Positions 61,911 to 64,000 of a DNA stretch of 64,000 bases are shown one piece after another; positions within the stretch are counted from its first letter, which is position 1, and each line of letters begins with the position of its first letter. The stretch is from an uncultured Serinicoccus sp. GTDB taxonomy: Bacteria > Actinomycetota > Actinomycetes > Actinomycetales > Dermatophilaceae. Both the position numbers and the translations under genes were made by a program. The DNA is taken from NCBI RefSeq assembly GCF_947487915.1, contig NZ_CANKYH010000002.1, positions 1 through 64,000 on the forward strand, read 5' to 3'. The notes under the pieces were generated by a model that did not search any database, was not told where the DNA came from, and saw nothing but the letters and a program-made list of their open reading frames with translations.

Positions 61911-62939
61911 TCAGCCGCCGATGGCGCTCATGGGCCGGGGCGGCTGCAGGAAGTCGGGCTGGTTGATGCCGTGCCCGGGCAGCTTGGCGGTGATCGAGGC
62001 CCGCAGCAGCGCGGCCAGCTCGTCGTCCGAGGCGCCCTCGCGCAGGGGGGTCCGCAGATCGGTCTCCCCGGCGGCGAAGAGGCAGTTGCGGATCATGCCG
62101 TCGGCGGTCAGCCGGACCCGGTCGCAGCTGCCGCAGAACGGCATCGTCACCGACGCGATGGCGCCGACGGTGCCGAGCGGTGCGCTGCCGGGCGCGGCGC
62201 CCAGGGGCCGGACGTCGAAGAGCTCGGCCGGTGCGCTGCCGCGGGCCTCGTCCGGTTGCGCGGTGAGGTCGTAACCGGTGCGCAGCTTGGCCAGGATCTC
62301 TGCGCCGCTGATCATCTGCGAGCGGTCCCACCCGTGCTGGGCGTCCAGCGGCATCTGCTCGATGAAGCGCAGCTCGTAGCCGTGCTCGAGGGCGAAGGTC
62401 AGCAGCGCCACGACGTCCTCGTCGGCGTCGTTGACCCCGCGCATGAGGACGGTGTTGATCTTGACCGGGACCAGCCCGGCCGCGGCGGCGGCGTGGACCC
62501 CGGCGAGGGTGTCGGCGAGCCGGTCCCGCTTGGCGAGGGCGATGAAGACGTCGCGCCGCAGCGTGTCCAGGCTGACGTTGACCCTCGTCAGGCCCGCCTC
62601 CCGCAGGGAGGCGGCGTTCTTGGCCAGGCCGATGGCGTTGGTGGTCATCGAGATCTCGGGCGCCGGGTCCAGCGCGGCGAGTCCGGCGACGACGTCCACG
62701 AGGTCACGGCGCAGCAGCGGCTCGCCGCCGGTGAGCCGGACCTCCTCGATGCCCATGGACACCGCCACGTCGGCGAGGCGCACGACCTCCTCGGTGGTGA
62801 GCATCGTCGCCCGGGGCAGCCAGGGCACGCCGTCCTCGGGCATGCAGTAGGTGCAGCGCAGCGAGCAGCGGTCGGTCACCGAGATGCGCAGGTCCCGGTG
62901 CACCCGGCCGTAGCTGTCGACCAGCGGGTCCCGGATCAT
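61911..62939 (-). CDS. moaA: GTP 3',8-cyclase
   Basis: A 342-residue radical-SAM enzyme that makes the first cyclised intermediate of molybdenum-cofactor synthesis from GTP. The radical-SAM cluster is in TDRCSLRCTYCMP (Cys25, Cys29, Cys32). The second cluster is in PFCGSCDRVRLTADGMIRNC. The sequence ends PPRPMSAIGG, and this Gly-Gly tail is needed for activity in known MoaA proteins. It is convergent with moaD, six bases apart, and its ATG shares one base with the mog stop. Confidence 0.96.
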   Translation of the reverse strand: MIRDPLVDSYGRVHRDLRISVTDRCSLRCTYCMPEDGVPWLPRATMLTTEEVVRLADVAVSMGIEEVRLTGGEPLLRRDLVDVVAGLAALDPAPEISMTTNAIGLAKNAASLREAGLTRVNVSLDTLRRDVFIALAKRDRLADTLAGVHAAAAAGLVPVKINTVLMRGVNDADEDVVALLTFALEHGYELRFIEQMPLDAQHGWDRSQMISGAEILAKLRTGYDLTAQPDEARGSAPAELFDVRPLGAAPGSAPLGTVGAIASVTMPFCGSCDRVRLTADGMIRNCLFAAGETDLRTPLREGASDDELAALLRASITAKLPGHGINQPDFLQPPRPMSAIGG

Positions 62940-63463
62940 CAGTGGTCGCCCCCCACTACTTGATCGACCAGGTGAGCAAGCAGCGGCCCGATGACCTGCA
63001 TGCCCTGGGTCACGGCCGCCGGGCGGCCGGGGAGGTTGATGACGAGGGTGCCGCCGACACCGCGCTCGGCCGGCCAGTCGACGACCCCGACCACTCCGCG
63101 CGACACCGCGGCGTAGGGGGTCTGCCGGGATCCCTCCCGGCGCATCAGCTCGGCCATGCCCGGGTTCTCCCGGGTGATGACCTGCCGGGTCCCCTCGGGG
63201 GTGAGGTCGCGAGGGCCCATGCCGGTGCCGCCGGTCGTGACGACGAGCCGGGCGCCGTCGGCGACGGCCGCCCGCACTGCCCCCGCGACCGACTCCACCC
63301 CATCGGGGACGACCACAGGGGCCTCGACGGCATACCCGATCTCCCGAAGAGCCTCCACGAGGCGGCGGCCCGACTCGTCGTCGCGAAGCCCGTCCGAGGA
63401 CCGGTCCGACACCGTGATCGCGGCTGCCTTCCGACGTGCTGGTGGCGCATCGCGTGAACTCAT
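62939..63463 (-). CDS. mog: Molybdopterin adenylyltransferase (MogA/MoaB family)
   Basis: A 174-residue MoCF-fold enzyme that adenylylates molybdopterin before molybdate insertion. The family motif is TTGGTGMGPRDLTPEGT at about residues 75-90, and the second motif is INLPGRPAAV. It starts the minus-strand pair mog-moaA (TGATG overlap). The C-terminus is within the size of actinobacterial MoaB2-like proteins. moaC, moaE and moeA must lie elsewhere. Confidence 0.92.
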   Translation of the reverse strand: MSSRDAPPARRKAAAITVSDRSSDGLRDDESGRRLVEALREIGYAVEAPVVVPDGVESVAGAVRAAVADGARLVVTTGGTGMGPRDLTPEGTRQVITRENPGMAELMRREGSRQTPYAAVSRGVVGVVDWPAERGVGGTLVINLPGRPAAVTQGMQVIGPLLAHLVDQVVGGDH

Positions 63464-63523
63464 TCCCCGACCCTAGCCGCCCCCGACTGCTGGGTCGCCG
63501 CGCCTGAATAGATGGGTCGATGA

Positions 63524-63566
63524 CTACTGCACGATCATGCGACGGTGTCACCAGATCGTGCAGCAG
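63524..63566. repeat. 14-bp interrupted palindrome near the island's right border
   Basis: ACTACTGCACGATC (63524-63537) and GATCGTGCAGCAGT (63553-63566) are inverted copies with a single mismatch, separated by about 16 bases. It sits between the mog start and the tRNA 3'-end copy. It could be a regulator site for mog-moaA or part of an attachment region; nothing else distinguishes these. Confidence 0.55.
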
Positions 63567-63582
63567 TTCCGCGCTCGTCCAT

Positions 63583-63604
63583 TTCGGGTCCCTTCGCGTC
63601 CACC
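63583..63604 (+). other. Copy of the tRNA-Val 3' end (putative attR)
   Basis: These 22 bases match the T loop through acceptor 3' strand of tRNA-Val (44205-44226) at 20 positions; the differences are at the fifth and fourteenth bases. No D arm, anticodon arm or 5' acceptor lies upstream, so this is not a tRNA gene. A terminator-like hairpin follows, as expected for the original 3' flank of the tRNA. Confidence 0.55.
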
Positions 63605-63625
63605 CGGTTCGGGGTGAGGTATGAG

Positions 63626-63657
63626 GCCCCTGGTCTGCGCCGACGCGGACGAGGGGC
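63626..63657 (+). terminator. Hairpin terminator downstream of the tRNA 3'-end copy
   Basis: GCCCCTGGTCTGCG pairs with CGCGGACGAGGGGC (one mismatch, one G-T pair) around a four-base loop, followed by TTT. It resembles the hairpin after the intact tRNA-Val, which supports descent of both flanks from a tRNA terminator. It may also end transcripts from the partial gene on the right if read on the minus strand. Confidence 0.6.
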
Positions 63658-63692
63658 TTTCCGCGTGGCTGGCACGCCTCGCCCCGAGGTCG

Positions 63693-64000
63693 TCACCCGG
63701 CGGCGCTGACCTCGAGGAGGCTGCGCCACGGGTCCTCGAAGCGCAGGGTGCGGCCGTCGTGCTTTGCGGGGATGTCGTGGTGCCGGAGTCGCTCGGCGAG
63801 GGCGTCGACGTCCTGGGTGGTCGGGACGACGATGGAGACCTGCCCGAGTCCGATCGTGGCGGCCCGGGCGCCTGCGCCGCGGCTGCCCCAGCTGTTCATG
63901 GCCATGTGGTGGTGGTAGCCACCGGCGGACACGAAGATCGCGCCGTTCCACTGCGCGGTGACCTCGAAGCCGAGGGCGTCGACGTAGAAGGCTCGGGCGG
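63693..64000 (-). CDS. VOC-family (glyoxalase/dioxygenase-like) protein, 5' end missing
   Basis: The last 102 codons of a gene that enters from beyond the window's right edge. The visible part reads ARAFYVDALGFEVTAQWNG, then FVSAGGYHHHMAMNSW and a closing FEDPWRSLLEVSAAG, which is the second beta-alpha-beta-beta-beta module of a vicinal-oxygen-chelate protein like CatE-type dioxygenases. The His in YHHHMAMN and the Glu in LLEVS are the expected metal ligands. A GTG inside the frame at 63932 is not the true start. Confidence 0.8.
   Translation of the reverse strand, partial: ARAFYVDALGFEVTAQWNGAIFVSAGGYHHHMAMNSWGSRGAGARAATIGLGQVSIVVPTTQDVDALAERLRHHDIPAKHDGRTLRFEDPWRSLLEVSAAG

Larger units (their letters stand above)
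44205..63604 (+). mobile_element. Putative tRNA-Val-integrated nitrate-respiration island
   Basis: The intact tRNA-Val points into this region, and a 22-base copy of its 3' end (20 of 22 identical) lies at the far end without any tRNA 5' half. That is the layout left by tRNA-targeted integration. The 19.4 kb between hold only genes of nitrate and nitrite respiration, their transport and regulation, and the molybdenum cofactor. Just inside the left border GTGCATCT repeats twice (44310 and 44321), as arm sites might. No integrase is present and base composition matches the host, so if this is an island it is old and fixed. The repeat alone could be chance. Confidence 0.5.

Noticed and set aside
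63583..63604. Possible second tRNA gene
   Set aside because: Only the T loop to acceptor end is present; no D arm, anticodon arm or 5' acceptor strand lies upstream.

Overview
The window is very GC-rich DNA (roughly 72% by eye) with GTG and TTG starts and tightly overlapping genes. It reads as a chromosome segment from an actinobacterium. The gene families (ANTAR regulator, AldO-type alditol oxidase, actinobacterial narGHJI) fit Micrococcales, perhaps Ornithinimicrobium/Serinicoccus or Intrasporangiaceae; that placement is inference.

Left end (1-1880): the right end of an integrated element. It has an IS3-type insertion sequence cut by the window edge, an intact tyrosine integrase, and a tRNA 3'-end fragment with its own terminator, which looks like the attachment site. 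Host sequence resumes with ribonuclease J (rnj). A convergent GAF-ANTAR regulator follows.

4395-11609: an eight-gene, translationally coupled minus-strand cluster. In transcription order it encodes a GTP cyclohydrolase II-RibD reductase fusion, a CDP-alcohol phosphatidyltransferase, an MDR dehydrogenase, a pterin-synthase homologue lacking canonical catalytic residues, a GT4 glycosyltransferase, a methyltransferase, a flippase-like membrane protein and a GT2 glycosyltransferase. It looks like a pathway for a membrane-associated, glycosylated product starting from GTP. I know no assigned product, and it is the best candidate for an undescribed system here.

11694-19689: a membrane protein, a HAD phosphatase, an MFS transporter, a 1419-residue secreted sugar dehydrogenase with lectin-like modules, and an FNT-family channel. 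19739-29238: a LacI-family repressor divergent from a nine-gene operon (a five-gene branched-chain-amino-acid-type ABC transporter, Gfo/Idh/MocA dehydrogenase, DUF993 protein, sugar isomerase). Matching operator palindromes lie before this operon and before the secreted dehydrogenase, so one repressor probably controls both.

29362-44088: a V8-like protease without signal peptide plus a small beta-sandwich protein, gamma-glutamyltransferase, an acyltransferase-like membrane protein, an alpha-galactosidase/alditol oxidase/galactokinase operon, a 32-bp repeat array in two opposed blocks, pta-ackA, a PLP class IV enzyme and a secreted serine protease.

44151-63604: tRNA-Val(CAC), then a complete nitrate and nitrite respiration region ending at an imperfect copy of the tRNA 3' end. 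It carries a membrane-fused copper nitrite reductase, a multi-TM partner, a hemerythrin, two NarK transporters, a cysteine-bearing regulator, narGHJI and molybdenum-cofactor genes (mobA, moaD, moaA, mog). The layout suggests an old tRNA-targeted genomic island that has lost its integrase. A partial VOC-family gene closes the window.
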